From Lentisphaerota bacterium (GTDB lineage: Bacteria > Verrucomicrobiota > Kiritimatiellia > UBA8416 > VGWJ01): 53,486 bases of DNA. This document shows, in pieces, positions 25,159 through 34,044 of this stretch (position 1 is the first letter of the stretch; each line of letters opens with the position of its first letter). Location of the stretch: assembly GCA_016873635.1 (NCBI GenBank), contig VGWJ01000015.1, positions 1 through 53,486 of the forward strand. Direction: 5' to 3'. The notes under the pieces were generated by a model. It saw nothing but the letters and a program-made list of their open reading frames with translations, was not told the DNA's origin and did not search any database. The position numbers were made by a program, and so were the translations under genes.

Positions 25159-25887
25159 TCACACGAACGCGGATAGATGGCCGACCAGAACCTTGGCGAA
25201 CCGTTCGACGGCAAGGTCCTCCGCCGGCGTCGTGAAGACGCCGCCCCGACCGTCTTCGGCATTGGACGTGATGAAAGCCGACGCCGTGTAGTGGCGCTCA
25301 AGAACAAGTTTCCTGCAGAACAACTCGTAGCGGCGGCAGTATGAAGCTCCGACGAATTCGGGGAAGACCCTGAAATGGGGTTCGGAAACCTTGACCGGGG
25401 TTCGGGATTTCTGGCAGTCCTCCAGCATGAAGAAGTAGCCGAGAAAGGGGTGGGGGCTGGCCAGGTAAGCGTGCTCGCGATAGGCGGTCCACAGGTCGAG
25501 GGCGCTCCCCATCGCCTCCTCCGTCCGATTGTTGAAGTTGTTGCCGAAAGAACCGACTTGGGACTTTGTCTCAATCGCAACGAGGAGGGTCTTGTCCCGG
25601 ACGACCAGAAGGTCCCATTCCTTGGTAGGACGGAAGAACCCAGGCAGTTCAACGTCTTTCCTTCGGTGCACGCACGCCCCGGGGATTCCAGCAGCAACGA
25701 TGATGTCCGCGAACAGATCACCAAAGCCATCCATCTGCGCGCCGCCCGTCACGGCGCCACGCAGCCCCTGATCGGTCTGCCCGGTTTCCTTCTGCCTTTC
25801 CTTCTGGCTGGAGCGCGTCGTCCAGTAGTGCGCTACAGCCCGCCCGACATGGGCCGGAAGGTCGTGCAAGATGTCTTCTCGCTTCAT
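25159..25887 (-). CDS. PaeR7I/XhoI-family type II restriction endonuclease
   Basis: 242 residues, family length. Recognisable blocks are GLRGAVTGGAQMDGF, LPGFFRPTKEWDLLVV, VAIETKSQVGSFGNNFNNR, EAMGSALDLWTAYRE, LGYFFMLED and YCRRYELFCRKLVLERHYTA. The PD-(D/E)xK site is likely Asp in EWDLLVV with ETK. Known members cut CTCGAG, so that target is predicted by homology. It is upstream of its methylase in one transcript; R before M is a risky order that usually needs a control mechanism, and no C protein is seen. Confidence 0.9.
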   Translation of the reverse strand: MKREDILHDLPAHVGRAVAHYWTTRSSQKERQKETGQTDQGLRGAVTGGAQMDGFGDLFADIIVAAGIPGACVHRRKDVELPGFFRPTKEWDLLVVRDKTLLVAIETKSQVGSFGNNFNNRTEEAMGSALDLWTAYREHAYLASPHPFLGYFFMLEDCQKSRTPVKVSEPHFRVFPEFVGASYCRRYELFCRKLVLERHYTASAFITSNAEDGRGGVFTTPAEDLAVERFAKVLVGHLSAFV

Positions 25888-25942
25888 GGGTACCGTGTAT
25901 CAGATTCCCTTTCGCCTTTCAATGGAGGACATCCCCCCGGCT

Positions 25943-27457
25943 CTACGCCGTCTTCAGCGCCGCGGGCAGGGGGCATTCGCGGCAGGCGGAGCGGTTGGCC
26001 AGGCAGAAGTCGTGGAAGATCTGCAGCAGGCCCTGCTGCCGCAGTCCCGTGCGGTGCAGGGCCGGGTTGTGGTCGCGGCCGAACAGCTTGTGGGCCGTTT
26101 CGCGGCACAGGCTGTTGTCGTGTTCGGGCGGCAGGCGCGGCAGCAGCGCGGCCACGTCGCACCCCGCGGCGCCGGCGCAAGGCACAATCGCGTTGCTGAC
26201 GATCGCCGCCGCGCGCGCCTCGCCGAGCAGAGCCACGTCTTCCTCCAGCCGCTTGCCGCCCAGGCTCAGGCGCCGCCGCCAGTACTCCGGGCCGTCCGCC
26301 GCGAGCAGGCGCGCGCGCGCCTCCGCAAGCCACGCGGCGTCGGCCGCGCCGGACGGCGTGAACGCCGGCGCCAGGCCGCGCGCGGGCGCGAAGAGCCAGG
26401 CCGCCGCGGCCAGGCGCCGCAGGGGATGATTGGCCGGCCGCAGCCCCGACAGCCGCCATTCCGCGGCGCCCATTGCGGCGTGTTCCCAGGCGGAGCTCAT
26501 CTTCCACCAGCGGTCCCAGAGCGCGCGAACGAAGGCCGCGGTCTCGGCGTCGCGTCGCGCCGCGGATCCGTCCGGCAGCAGCGCGGCGGCGCCCAGAAGC
26601 AGGGCATACGCGCGCAGCGGATCCCCGGCCGCTTCGGCGCGCAGGCCTTCCACGGGAACGAGGCGCGCCAGGCGGCGGAAGGGCACGCGGTTGTGCTTGT
26701 AGCCCAGGGCGGCCATGATTTCCTCGTACAGCGCCTGCTCGGCGCCGCGCTCCGCCACGGCCGCGCCGACGCGCGCCGCCTTGGCGCGGAGGCGTTCCTC
26801 GCCGGCGCATTCCAGCAGCGCGAGCCGCTCGTCCGTGGTCCAGCCGGCGAGCGCCGCCGCGCAGGGCGGCCGATCCACGGCCGCGCCGTAGGGATAAGCG
26901 GTCACATCTACGTTCTCGAAGCTGAAGGCCGGATCCGCGCGCAGGGCCTCGCGCAGGGCGATGCTGACGGCGGCGGGCGGCAGCCCGGCGGCGGCGGCCG
27001 CGCCGGCGGCCGCCGGCGTGTAGGTCACGTGCGCCACGACCCCCGCGTAGCGCGGATCGGCGGCGTGGCCGTGGGCGCGCCAGTCCGCGGGATTGACGTG
27101 CACTTCCACGTCGCCCCGCAGCATGCGGCGGGCGGGCCCCACCACCAGGACCGCGTCGCGGAAGTCCGGACCCGCCTCCAGGTTCCAGCGGCCGGGATCG
27201 GCAACCGCGACCGGTTCGCCGCGCGCGGTGCGCAGCGCGGCCGGGCGGTAGGCGGGGTCGAACCATACGCACTGCAGATGCCGCTCGGAGTATGGAAAGG
27301 GATAGGCCTCGCGCCGGCGCTCCCGCACGCCCGGGACGCCGCCGCGCAGCGCGGCGTAGCGTTCCGCCCGCGGAAAGGCGTGCGGCGGCGCGGCGCTCCC
27401 GGACTCGCCGGGCGGCCGGCGGGACGGCTGCGGTCTCACACGCTCCTCCTCTTCCAT
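25943..27457 (-). CDS. DUF2851 family protein
   Basis: 504 residues, usual length. Typical blocks are RHLQCVWFDPAYRP, WNLEAGPDFRDAVL, GDVEVHVNPADWRAHGH, HVTYTP, MAALGYKHNRVPFRRLAR and the C-terminal HDNSLCRETAHKLFG and FCLANRSACRECPLP with clustered Cys. The function of the family is unknown. The Cys cluster suggests a metal or Fe-S site (inference). The ATG start overlaps the MATE remnant by 22 bases. Confidence 0.92.
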   Translation of the reverse strand: MEEEERVRPQPSRRPPGESGSAAPPHAFPRAERYAALRGGVPGVRERRREAYPFPYSERHLQCVWFDPAYRPAALRTARGEPVAVADPGRWNLEAGPDFRDAVLVVGPARRMLRGDVEVHVNPADWRAHGHAADPRYAGVVAHVTYTPAAAGAAAAAGLPPAAVSIALREALRADPAFSFENVDVTAYPYGAAVDRPPCAAALAGWTTDERLALLECAGEERLRAKAARVGAAVAERGAEQALYEEIMAALGYKHNRVPFRRLARLVPVEGLRAEAAGDPLRAYALLLGAAALLPDGSAARRDAETAAFVRALWDRWWKMSSAWEHAAMGAAEWRLSGLRPANHPLRRLAAAAWLFAPARGLAPAFTPSGAADAAWLAEARARLLAADGPEYWRRRLSLGGKRLEEDVALLGEARAAAIVSNAIVPCAGAAGCDVAALLPRLPPEHDNSLCRETAHKLFGRDHNPALHRTGLRQQGLLQIFHDFCLANRSACRECPLPAALKTA

Positions 27458-27732
27458 CTGCCGGTCTGGAACCAGGCCATCAGCAGCATCGGAATGACCG
27501 TGTTGCCCGCGGCCATGCCCATCACGATCGGAAAGAGCATCATCAGGATCGTGCCGCTCAGCGCCAGCGCCGCCACGGCCGACGCTCCCAGGCGGCCCAC
27601 CCAGAACAGGTTGATCAGGCTCTGCGCGTTCTGCAGCAGCGAGCTGGCCAGCATGGGCACCGCCAGGCGCAGGATGCCCCGCGACAGGTTCCCCTCCAGC
27701 AGCTCGTTGCTGGCCCGCGGTCCACGGGACAC
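27436..27732 (-). pseudogene. MATE efflux transporter remnant
   Basis: 98 residues from GTG 27732. It shows a MATE N-terminus (NELLEGNLSRGILRLAVPML, then LINLFWVGRLGASAVAALA and GTILMMLFPIVMGMA) that passes directly into AAGNTVIPMLLMAWFQTG, a motif normally found later in these proteins of about 450 residues. A large internal deletion is inferred. It is squeezed between the PilZ and DUF2851 genes. Confidence 0.75.
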
Positions 27733-27736
27733 GCGG

Positions 27737-28099
27737 CTAGGGGGCGCCTTGCAGCTTCCGCTCGACCACTCCGCGCCATTCCCTGAGCACTTTGTCCGCC
27801 GTCTCCGAAAACTGGATTCCCAGCGGGACACGACCGTCCGCGCCGCGCCGGCCGCGCCACGCGACGCGACCGGCGTGCACGAAGCTCCGGGCCGGCGAAG
27901 CCAGCGCGACGAGCAGGCGCAAACGCGCTCCCACCGGAGGCACAATCGCGCTCTGCAGCCGGACGCCGCCCACGGATACGTCCGCCGTTGAACAGAAGAA
28001 CGTTTCCTTTTCGAGCTGGGGCGTTTCGGGCGACGAAATGATCGTCACCGCGACGCTGTTCTTCTCCAGCAGGCGGGGTTCGCTTCTGCGATCAAGCAT
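27737..28099 (-). CDS. PilZ domain protein, predicted c-di-GMP binder
   Basis: 120 residues from ATG 28099, with GAAGGAG 9 bases upstream. The two PilZ signatures are intact: R-x3-R in DRRSEPRL near the N-terminus and D-x-S-x2-G in TADVSVGGVRL. A six-strand barrel pattern (ARLRLLVALASP, FVHAGRVAWRG) and PLGIQFSE follow. A single-domain protein of this kind would work as a diffusible receptor that changes partners upon c-di-GMP binding. No diguanylate cyclase is present in the window. Confidence 0.9.
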   Translation of the reverse strand: MLDRRSEPRLLEKNSVAVTIISSPETPQLEKETFFCSTADVSVGGVRLQSAIVPPVGARLRLLVALASPARSFVHAGRVAWRGRRGADGRVPLGIQFSETADKVLREWRGVVERKLQGAP

Positions 28100-28159
28100 G
28101 CCGCGCGTCTCCTTCGAAAGGCTCCGCACAGTATGCACGACCGCGGGCGCAAGGGCAAT

Positions 28160-28206
28160 GCACATGTGCGGCCCGCACATGTGCGGCCGGGAAGGCGTGA
28201 GCCTTC
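28160..28206. repeat. Tandem 14-bp repeat plus hairpin upstream of the PilZ gene
   Basis: GCACATGTGCGGCC occurs at 28160-28173 and again at 28175-28188, and each copy contains the palindrome GCACATGTGC. A stem GAAGGC/GCCTTC with loop GTGA follows at 28191-28206. These sit between the PilZ start and the D-aminoacylase stop (both minus strand). Confidence 0.65.
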
Positions 28207-28228
28207 ACGGCCGGCGGGGCCGCCCTCC

Positions 28229-29824
28229 CTACAGCAAACGTCCCGCGCGCGATCCCGTCAGGCGCCCTTCGGTCAGGGTCAACACCCCGTTCACGATCAC
28301 GTGTTCGATTCCTTCCGCCAGCCGGTGCGGATCGGCGTACGTGGCCGTGTCGCGGATGCGCGCGGGGTCGAACACGACCACGTCCGCCTTCATGCCCGGC
28401 TCGATCCGGCCGCGGTCCGGCAGAGCGAACTGCGCCGCCGGCAGGGACGTCATTTTGCGCACCGCTTCGGGCAGCGCGACGATCCCGCGGTCCATGGCCA
28501 GGCGCACAAACCGCGGCACGGTCCCGTAGGCGCGCGGATGGGGATAGTCGCGGCTCAGGGGACCGGCAGGCGCGCGCAGCGAAGCGTCCGTGCCGATCAT
28601 CACCCAGGGCTCGGCCAGAATGCGCTCCATGTTGGCGGCGCTCATCCCGGCGAAGAAGGCGCCCGTCCTGAGGCGGTCCGCCGCGCACAGACGCAGCACG
28701 ACCTCGGCCGGATCGAGGCCCTGGGCCTCGGCCGCCGCCCGCACGGTCATGCCGCGAAACGCGGCGGATTGCGGCGCGTAGGTCGATCCGATCGTGACGC
28801 CCTCCCAGTAATCAGGGGTTCGGCCTTCGCCCAACTCACCGCGGAGGCGCGCGCGCAGCGCCGGGTCGGCCAGCCTGGCCAGCGTGGCCTCCCGCCCGCC
28901 CTCGCCGGCCCAGGCCGGCAACAGCACGTCCAGCTCGGTGGCGCCGGAAGTGTACGGGTACCGGTCGGCCGCCACCGGCCAGTCCGCGCGCGCCGCGCGG
29001 ATCAGGTCCAGCGCCGCGTCGATCTTGCCCCAGTTGGCCGGCCCCGCGGTCTTGAGATGGGAAATCTGCACGCGCGCGCCCGCTTCGCGCCCCACCGCGA
29101 TGGTTTCCTCGATTGACTCCAGCAGCCGGTCGCCTTCGCTGCGCATGTGACTGGCGTACACCCCGCCCCGCCGCCCCGCCTCGCCCGCCAAGGCCACAAG
29201 CTCCGCGCGCGCCGCCGCCATGCCCGGCACATAGATCAGACCCGTCGTGAAGCCCCGCGCGCCCGCCTCCAGACTCTCCGCCAGCAGGCGCCGCATGCTT
29301 TCCACCTCGCCATCCGCGGCGGGCCTCACGTGAGGACCTATGACATTGCGCCGCAATGTGTTGTGCCCGACGAGGGCGACCACATTCACGGCCGGACGCG
29401 CTTCCTCCAGACGCGCGCGGTATTCCGCGAAGCCGCGCCACGGCCGCGGGTAGGCGTGCGCGGCCCAGTCCGACGGCAGTCCGGCCGGCGAGGCGATCGG
29501 CGCGGCCGAGGCGCCGCAGTTGCCGATGACTTCCGTGGTAATGCCCTGATACAGTTTGCTGGGCGACGCGGGTTCGATGAGGAGGTAGGCGTCGGAATGG
29601 GAGTGGGCGTCGATGAAGCCGGGGCAGACATGCGGGGCGGCCGGCGGCGGGCGGCGCCCGACGCCTGACGCGTGAGCCTCCGGCTCGAGGACGACCCGTG
29701 CGGAGGCCCCGGACAGTTCGCCCACCGCGGCGATCGTGTCGCCGCTGATTCCCACGTCCGCGGCACGGCCCGGCGCGCCGGTGCCGTCCAGCAGAAAACC
29801 GCCCCTGATCAGAATGTCGAACAT
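28229..29824 (-). CDS. D-aminoacylase (N-acyl-D-amino-acid deacylase), amidohydrolase superfamily
   Basis: 531 residues. An N-terminal beta domain (FDILIRGGFLLDGTG) is followed by the metal motif PGFIDAHSHSD, ITTEVIGNCGAS, the metal-bridging region GFTTGLIYVPG, ASHMRSEGDRL, QISHLKTAG and GTDASLRAP, closing with GRIEPGMKADVVVFDPARI. This is the usual set for zinc-dependent D-aminoacylase/N-acyl-D-glutamate deacylase enzymes. About 16 residues (HASGVGRRPPPAAPH) are inserted before the HSHSD strand compared with typical members. No signal peptide is seen. Substrate unknown. Confidence 0.92.
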   Translation of the reverse strand: MFDILIRGGFLLDGTGAPGRAADVGISGDTIAAVGELSGASARVVLEPEAHASGVGRRPPPAAPHVCPGFIDAHSHSDAYLLIEPASPSKLYQGITTEVIGNCGASAAPIASPAGLPSDWAAHAYPRPWRGFAEYRARLEEARPAVNVVALVGHNTLRRNVIGPHVRPAADGEVESMRRLLAESLEAGARGFTTGLIYVPGMAAARAELVALAGEAGRRGGVYASHMRSEGDRLLESIEETIAVGREAGARVQISHLKTAGPANWGKIDAALDLIRAARADWPVAADRYPYTSGATELDVLLPAWAGEGGREATLARLADPALRARLRGELGEGRTPDYWEGVTIGSTYAPQSAAFRGMTVRAAAEAQGLDPAEVVLRLCAADRLRTGAFFAGMSAANMERILAEPWVMIGTDASLRAPAGPLSRDYPHPRAYGTVPRFVRLAMDRGIVALPEAVRKMTSLPAAQFALPDRGRIEPGMKADVVVFDPARIRDTATYADPHRLAEGIEHVIVNGVLTLTEGRLTGSRAGRLL

Positions 29825-29829
29825 GACGC

Positions 29830-29846
29830 ATGCCCGCCGCGGGCAT
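29830..29846. promoter_or_regulatory. Hairpin over the ribosome-binding region of the D-aminoacylase gene
   Basis: ATGCCCG and CGGGCAT form a 7-bp stem with a 3-base loop. It ends 5 bases from the start codon at 29824, where a ribosome binding site would lie. Occlusion of translation start is possible but inferred. Confidence 0.4.
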
Positions 29847-29886
29847 CAACCGGCCCGGCGCGTATCCGCGACGCGCACCGGCCGGG

Positions 29887-30507
29887 TCAGAGCGACGCGG
29901 AAGAGTAGAAACCGTCCCTCAATCCGACCTCGCGGCCGGACGGCACGCCCGAATCGGGGGACGGCGCCGGCGCGGGCGCGGCCGGCTCCGGTCGCGGCTG
30001 CGCTTCTTCGCGGCGCGGACCGAGCATGCCTACGACCTGCTGCTGGACTTCCGCGAGCTCGTCCAGCTTCAGGTGCGGGTCGGGAATCAGGAACGTTTCG
30101 CCCGTCCGCCGATGCTCGTAAACCCGGATGGTCGCGCCGTCATCGCGTGTCCGCACGTCGCGCTCGGCCAGCTCCCGCTTGCGCTCCAGCATGACGGCCA
30201 GAATGAAGATCACGTTGCGGCGCCGTTCGTCGTCTTCTTCCACCAGACGGCGCAGCAGCGTTTCGGCGGTCTCCTTCTTCAACGCCTCTTCGGGCGCGGC
30301 CGGCGGCAGGCGGAAGACGCCCTGCCAGCTGCTGTACGGCGCGGCGTCCGCCGCCCGGTCCGGCCAGCACGCGGCGCAGTAGTCGGCGCGGGCGTACCCG
30401 TCCTCCATGAACTGCAGCGCCGAAAAGCAGACCTGCCCGTCCTCGAACGGCCTGTCGCACGCCCGGCATGCTTCCGCGCGCGGCTTGATGTCCCAGTCCT
30501 GCGCCAT
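29887..30507 (-). CDS. Conserved protein with Zn-ribbon-like cysteines, function unknown
   Basis: 206 residues. The N-terminus has two CxxC pairs (ACRACDRPF and YCAACW, about 30 residues apart), consistent with a zinc ribbon. A central helical block contains [20 protein letters not shown] and [15 protein letters not shown], then [23 protein letters not shown]. The last 50 residues are Pro/Ala-rich and disordered. I recall similar proteins mainly from Verrucomicrobiota. It is divergent from the ABC transporter genes across 112 bases. Confidence 0.8.
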   Translation of the reverse strand: MAQDWDIKPRAEACRACDRPFEDGQVCFSALQFMEDGYARADYCAACWPDRAADAAPYSSWQGVFRLPPAAPEEALKKETAETLLRRLVEEDDERRRNVIFILAVMLERKRELAERDVRTRDDGATIRVYEHRRTGETFLIPDPHLKLDELAEVQQQVVGMLGPRREEAQPRPEPAAPAPAPSPDSGVPSGREVGLRDGFYSSASL

Positions 30508-30619
30508 GGGGGGAAAGTGTCGCGCGTCGCGGCCCGGGTGTCAAGGCGGTCGGGCTTTCCGCGTTGCCATCCCGGCACCGTTCTGGCAGCCTCTTCAGGC
30601 GGAGACCCGAGGCGCCGCC

Positions 30620-31342
30620 ATGACTGATGAAGACAGGCACGTGATGGTCTTCGACGCCCGCGGCCTGACGAAGACGTACCACATGGGCGAGGTGGACGTC
30701 AGCGCGCTGCGCGGCGTGAACATCGCCCTGCGCGAGGGCGAGCTTGTAGTGCTCCTGGGGCCGTCCGGCAGCGGCAAGTCCACGCTCCTCAACATTCTCG
30801 GCGGGCTCGACGTTCCCACGAGCGGCACCATACGGTTCCGCGACCGGGAAATGACCGGGTTCGACGACGCGGAGCTCACCCGCTACCGCCGCGAGCGGGT
30901 GGGGTTCGTCTTTCAGTTCTACAACCTGATACCCAGCCTTACGGCCCGGGAGAACGTGGCGCTGGTGACGGAGATCGCCGAACATCCCATGGACCCGGCG
31001 GAAGCCCTCGCCATGGTCAATCTCGGCGACCGCGCCGATCATTTCCCGTCCCAGCTGTCCGGCGGCGAGCAGCAGCGCGTGGCCATTGCGCGATCCATCG
31101 CCAAGCGGCCGGAAGTGCTGCTGTGCGACGAGCCCACCGGCGCGCTGGACGTGCAGACCGGCATCGTCGTGCTGGAGGCCATCGAACGCGTGAATCGCAA
31201 GCTGGGCACGACGGTTGCCCTGATCACGCACAACGCGGTCATCGCCGGCATGGCGGACAGGGTCGTGTCGCTTTCCGACGGCAGGATCTCTTCCGAGCAC
31301 CGCAACGAGCGGCGCGCCGCGCCGAAGGAGTTGAACTGGTAG
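30620..31342 (+). CDS. ABC transporter ATP-binding protein (LolD/MacB type)
   Basis: 240 residues from ATG 30620, with GAGG upstream; the open frame upstream has no family similarity. Walker [14 protein letters not shown]-loop [17 protein letters not shown], signature [14 protein letters not shown], Walker [13 protein letters not shown] and H-loop ALITHN are all intact. The opening [17 protein letters not shown] is typical of the LolD/MacB/FtsE group. It energises the FtsX-type permease 12 bases downstream, and the HlyD-like adaptor further on likely completes the set. Confidence 0.96.
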   Translation: MTDEDRHVMVFDARGLTKTYHMGEVDVSALRGVNIALREGELVVLLGPSGSGKSTLLNILGGLDVPTSGTIRFRDREMTGFDDAELTRYRRERVGFVFQFYNLIPSLTARENVALVTEIAEHPMDPAEALAMVNLGDRADHFPSQLSGGEQQRVAIARSIAKRPEVLLCDEPTGALDVQTGIVVLEAIERVNRKLGTTVALITHNAVIAGMADRVVSLSDGRISSEHRNERRAAPKELNW

Positions 31343-31354
31343 GGGGGGCGGACA

Positions 31355-33718
31355 GTGGCCGTGTTGGACCGCAAACTTGCGCGCAACCTCGCGCGCATGA
31401 AAGGGCAGGTGACGGCCATCTCGCTCGTCATGGCCTGCGGCGTGGCGATGCTGGTGATGTCGCTGAGCACCCTGAACTCGCTCCGCGCGACGCGCGACAC
31501 CTACTATGCCCGTTACCGTTTCGCCGAGGTGTTCGCGCACGTGCGGCGGGCGCCGGACCAGGTGCGCGACCGCATCGCGGCCATTGACGGCGTGTCCGTG
31601 GCGGATACGCGCATCGTCGAGGACGTCAGCCTCGACGTCCCCGGACTGGCCGAACCGGCCGTGGGCCGCCTGATAGCGGTGCCGGAGCGCGGCGAGGCGC
31701 GCCTCAATCACACGCATCTCCGCCGCGGCAGGCGCCTGCGGCCAGGCACGGACGACGAGGTGCTCTGCAGCGAAGCCTTTGCCGAGGCGCACGGCTTCGA
31801 CCCCGGGGACACGGTGGAAGCCGTGGTCAACGGCCGGCGCAAGACCCTGACCATCGTGGGCGTCGTGCTTTCCCCGGAATACGTCTACCAGGTGCGCCCC
31901 GGCGAGCTGCTGGCGGACGACGAGCGTTTCGGCATCTTCTGGATGGGATACCGCGCGCTGGCCGCGGCCTTCGACATGGAGGGCGCCTTCAACGACGTCT
32001 CCCTGACCCTCCAGCCGGGCGCGGCGCCCGACGAAGTTCTGCGGCGGCTTGACGCGCTGCTGGAACCGTACGGCGGCATCGGCGCCTACACCCGCGAGGA
32101 GCAGATGTCGGCGCGTTACCTGTCCGAGGAGATCCGGCAGTTGGGGGGCATGGGCCTGATGCTGCCGGTCATTTTCCTGGGCGTGGCGGCCTTTCTGATC
32201 AACGTGGTCCTGTCCCGCCTCGTGGAAACGGAGCGCGAGCAGATCGCCGTGCTCAAGGCCTTCGGCTACACGCCGGCCGAGATCGCGGCGCATTACTTCA
32301 AGCTCGTGCTGGTCATCGCGGCGTTCGGCATCGTGCTCGGCACGCTGGCGGGCGTGTGGCTCGGAAACGGCCTGACCCGCATGTACGTGAAGTTCTACCG
32401 CTTTCCGATCTTCCGTTTCGATCTCCAGGCCAGCGTCGTCGCGATCGGCGCCCTCTCCAGCGCCGGCGCGGCGCTGCTCGGAGTGGCCAGGGCGGTCGCC
32501 CGCTCGGTGCGCGTGCCGCCCGCCGAAGGAATGCGCCCGCGCCCGCCCGCGTCGTACCGCGCCACGGTCGTCGAACGCCTCGGGCTGCAGACGCCGCTGA
32601 ACCAGAGCGCGCGCATGGTGCTGCGCAACCTGGAACGGCAGCCCGCGCGGGCCCTGCTCACCTGCCTCGGCATCGCGCTGGCCGCGTCGATCCTCATCGT
32701 CGGCAGCTTCTCCAAGGACATCCTCGACCACATGATGGCCGTGCAGTTCAACGTCATCGAGCGGTACGACGTGCTCGTGACCTTTGTCGACGCCCTTCCG
32801 CGGGAGGCGGTCGAAGCCGTGGCGCGCATGCCCGGCGTGATCCAGGTCGAGCCGTTCCGCGCGGTTCCGGCCACGCTGCGCTTCGGGCACCGCGCGCGGC
32901 GTCTGGCCGTGACGGGGATGCGTCCTGACGGGGATCTGCACCGGCCGGTCAACCGGGATCTCAGGCGCGTGCACATCCCCGAGCACGGCGTGGTCATGTC
33001 CGCCAAGCTGGCGGAACTGCTGGGGCTCGCAGCCGGCGACACGCTGACCATCGACGTGATGGAGGGCCGGCGCCCCACGCGCCGCGCCGTGGTCGCCGGC
33101 ACCGTCAACGATTACACCGGCCTGTCGGTTTACATGAGCCTGCGCAGCCTGAACGCCCTGATGAACGAGCCGCCGGTCGTTTCCGGCGTTTACGCCACGG
33201 TGGAGCGCGGCGGGGAGAACGGGCTCTATGACGCGCTGAAACGGATTCCCCGCGTGGCCGCGGTCACGGTCAAGCGCGCGGCGTGGCAGAGCTTTCAGGA
33301 GACGATGGCCGAGAATCTCCTGAGCATGCGCGTGTTCAACATCCTGTTCGCCTGCGTCATCGCCTGCGGCGTGGTCTACAACGCGGCGCGCATCTCGTTG
33401 TCCGAGCGGTCCAGGGAGCTGGCCACGCTGCGCGTGATCGGATTCACGCGCCGCGAGATTTCCGCGATCCTGCTGGGGGAGCTGGCGCTGCTGGTGGCGG
33501 CGGCCGTGCCGGCCGGAATGTTGATGGGCTACGGGCTCGCGGCCCTGGTGTGCCGCGGGCTGGATACGGACCTTTACCGGTTCCCGCTGGTCGTCAGGCG
33601 CGGCACGTTCATGTTTTCGGCGGGCGTGACCGTCGTTGCGGCCGTTCTCTCGGGCCTGATCGTCCGCCGGCGGATCGACCGCCTGGACCTGATCGCGGTG
33701 CTGAAGACGCGGGAGTGA
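31355..33718 (+). CDS. FtsX-like ABC transporter permease with two repeats
   Basis: 787 residues from GTG 31355, preceded by a G-run ribosome binding site. An N-terminal transmembrane segment (AISLVMACGVAMLVMSL) is followed by a large extracytoplasmic region and an FtsX three-helix block (GLMLPVIFLGVAAFLINVVL, KLVLVIAAFGIVLGTLAGVW). The layout then repeats after residue 420 (LTCLGIALAASILIV, then FNILFACVIACGVVY, ELALLVAAAVPAGMLMGYG). The MacB-like fold has both halves in one chain, so one copy may act with an ABC dimer. Substrates of such systems are lipoproteins, peptides or amphiphiles; none is indicated here. Confidence 0.93.
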   Translation: MAVLDRKLARNLARMKGQVTAISLVMACGVAMLVMSLSTLNSLRATRDTYYARYRFAEVFAHVRRAPDQVRDRIAAIDGVSVADTRIVEDVSLDVPGLAEPAVGRLIAVPERGEARLNHTHLRRGRRLRPGTDDEVLCSEAFAEAHGFDPGDTVEAVVNGRRKTLTIVGVVLSPEYVYQVRPGELLADDERFGIFWMGYRALAAAFDMEGAFNDVSLTLQPGAAPDEVLRRLDALLEPYGGIGAYTREEQMSARYLSEEIRQLGGMGLMLPVIFLGVAAFLINVVLSRLVETEREQIAVLKAFGYTPAEIAAHYFKLVLVIAAFGIVLGTLAGVWLGNGLTRMYVKFYRFPIFRFDLQASVVAIGALSSAGAALLGVARAVARSVRVPPAEGMRPRPPASYRATVVERLGLQTPLNQSARMVLRNLERQPARALLTCLGIALAASILIVGSFSKDILDHMMAVQFNVIERYDVLVTFVDALPREAVEAVARMPGVIQVEPFRAVPATLRFGHRARRLAVTGMRPDGDLHRPVNRDLRRVHIPEHGVVMSAKLAELLGLAAGDTLTIDVMEGRRPTRRAVVAGTVNDYTGLSVYMSLRSLNALMNEPPVVSGVYATVERGGENGLYDALKRIPRVAAVTVKRAAWQSFQETMAENLLSMRVFNILFACVIACGVVYNAARISLSERSRELATLRVIGFTRREISAILLGELALLVAAAVPAGMLMGYGLAALVCRGLDTDLYRFPLVVRRGTFMFSAGVTVVAAVLSGLIVRRRIDRLDLIAVLKTRE

Positions 33719-33748
33719 CGCCGCGCGTCGGGCGTCGGCGGGGATGCG

Positions 33749-33926
33749 TAACCGGTCAGTTATGCAGGGAGGCGAGGTAGGGCGGACCGTCCCGCCGTCG
33801 CCCCGCGGGCTATGGCGGGCAAGCCCGGTCCGCCGCGGCGCGGCCGGCTTGGCGCGCCGGAGCCTCCGGGCGAAGGCGGCACGCCGCGCCCTACCGGCGT
33901 GTCTCCACCGCGTAACTGACCCACTA
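33749..33926. mobile_element. MITE-like element with inverted repeats and 10-bp target duplication
   Basis: A 178-base non-coding segment is flanked by exact direct repeats CGGGGATGCG at 33739-33748 and 33927-33936. Its ends carry inverted repeats GGTCAGTTATGC (33754-33765) and GCGTAACTGACC (33910-33921), 11 of 12 paired, each 5 bases inside the direct repeat. A second inner pair, GGTAGGGCG (33776-33784) and CGCCCTACC (33887-33895), is perfect. No transposase is inside. It fills most of the 326-base gap between the permease and adaptor genes. Confidence 0.75.
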
Positions 33927-34044
33927 CGGGGATGCGCATTTTTCGGTTTTGATATCGGGCCGCGGAAGTTACTATCGCGGGGCGGTCCGTGAAGGACACG
34001 CCTCTTCCGCGCGGGCGCCCCGCCCGCCCGGCGAGGAACGGAGC

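Noticed and set aside
30140-32986. 948-codon minus-strand ORF antisense to the ABC and permease genes
   Set aside because: His/Arg/Gln-rich with no recognisable fold; the sense genes are certain.
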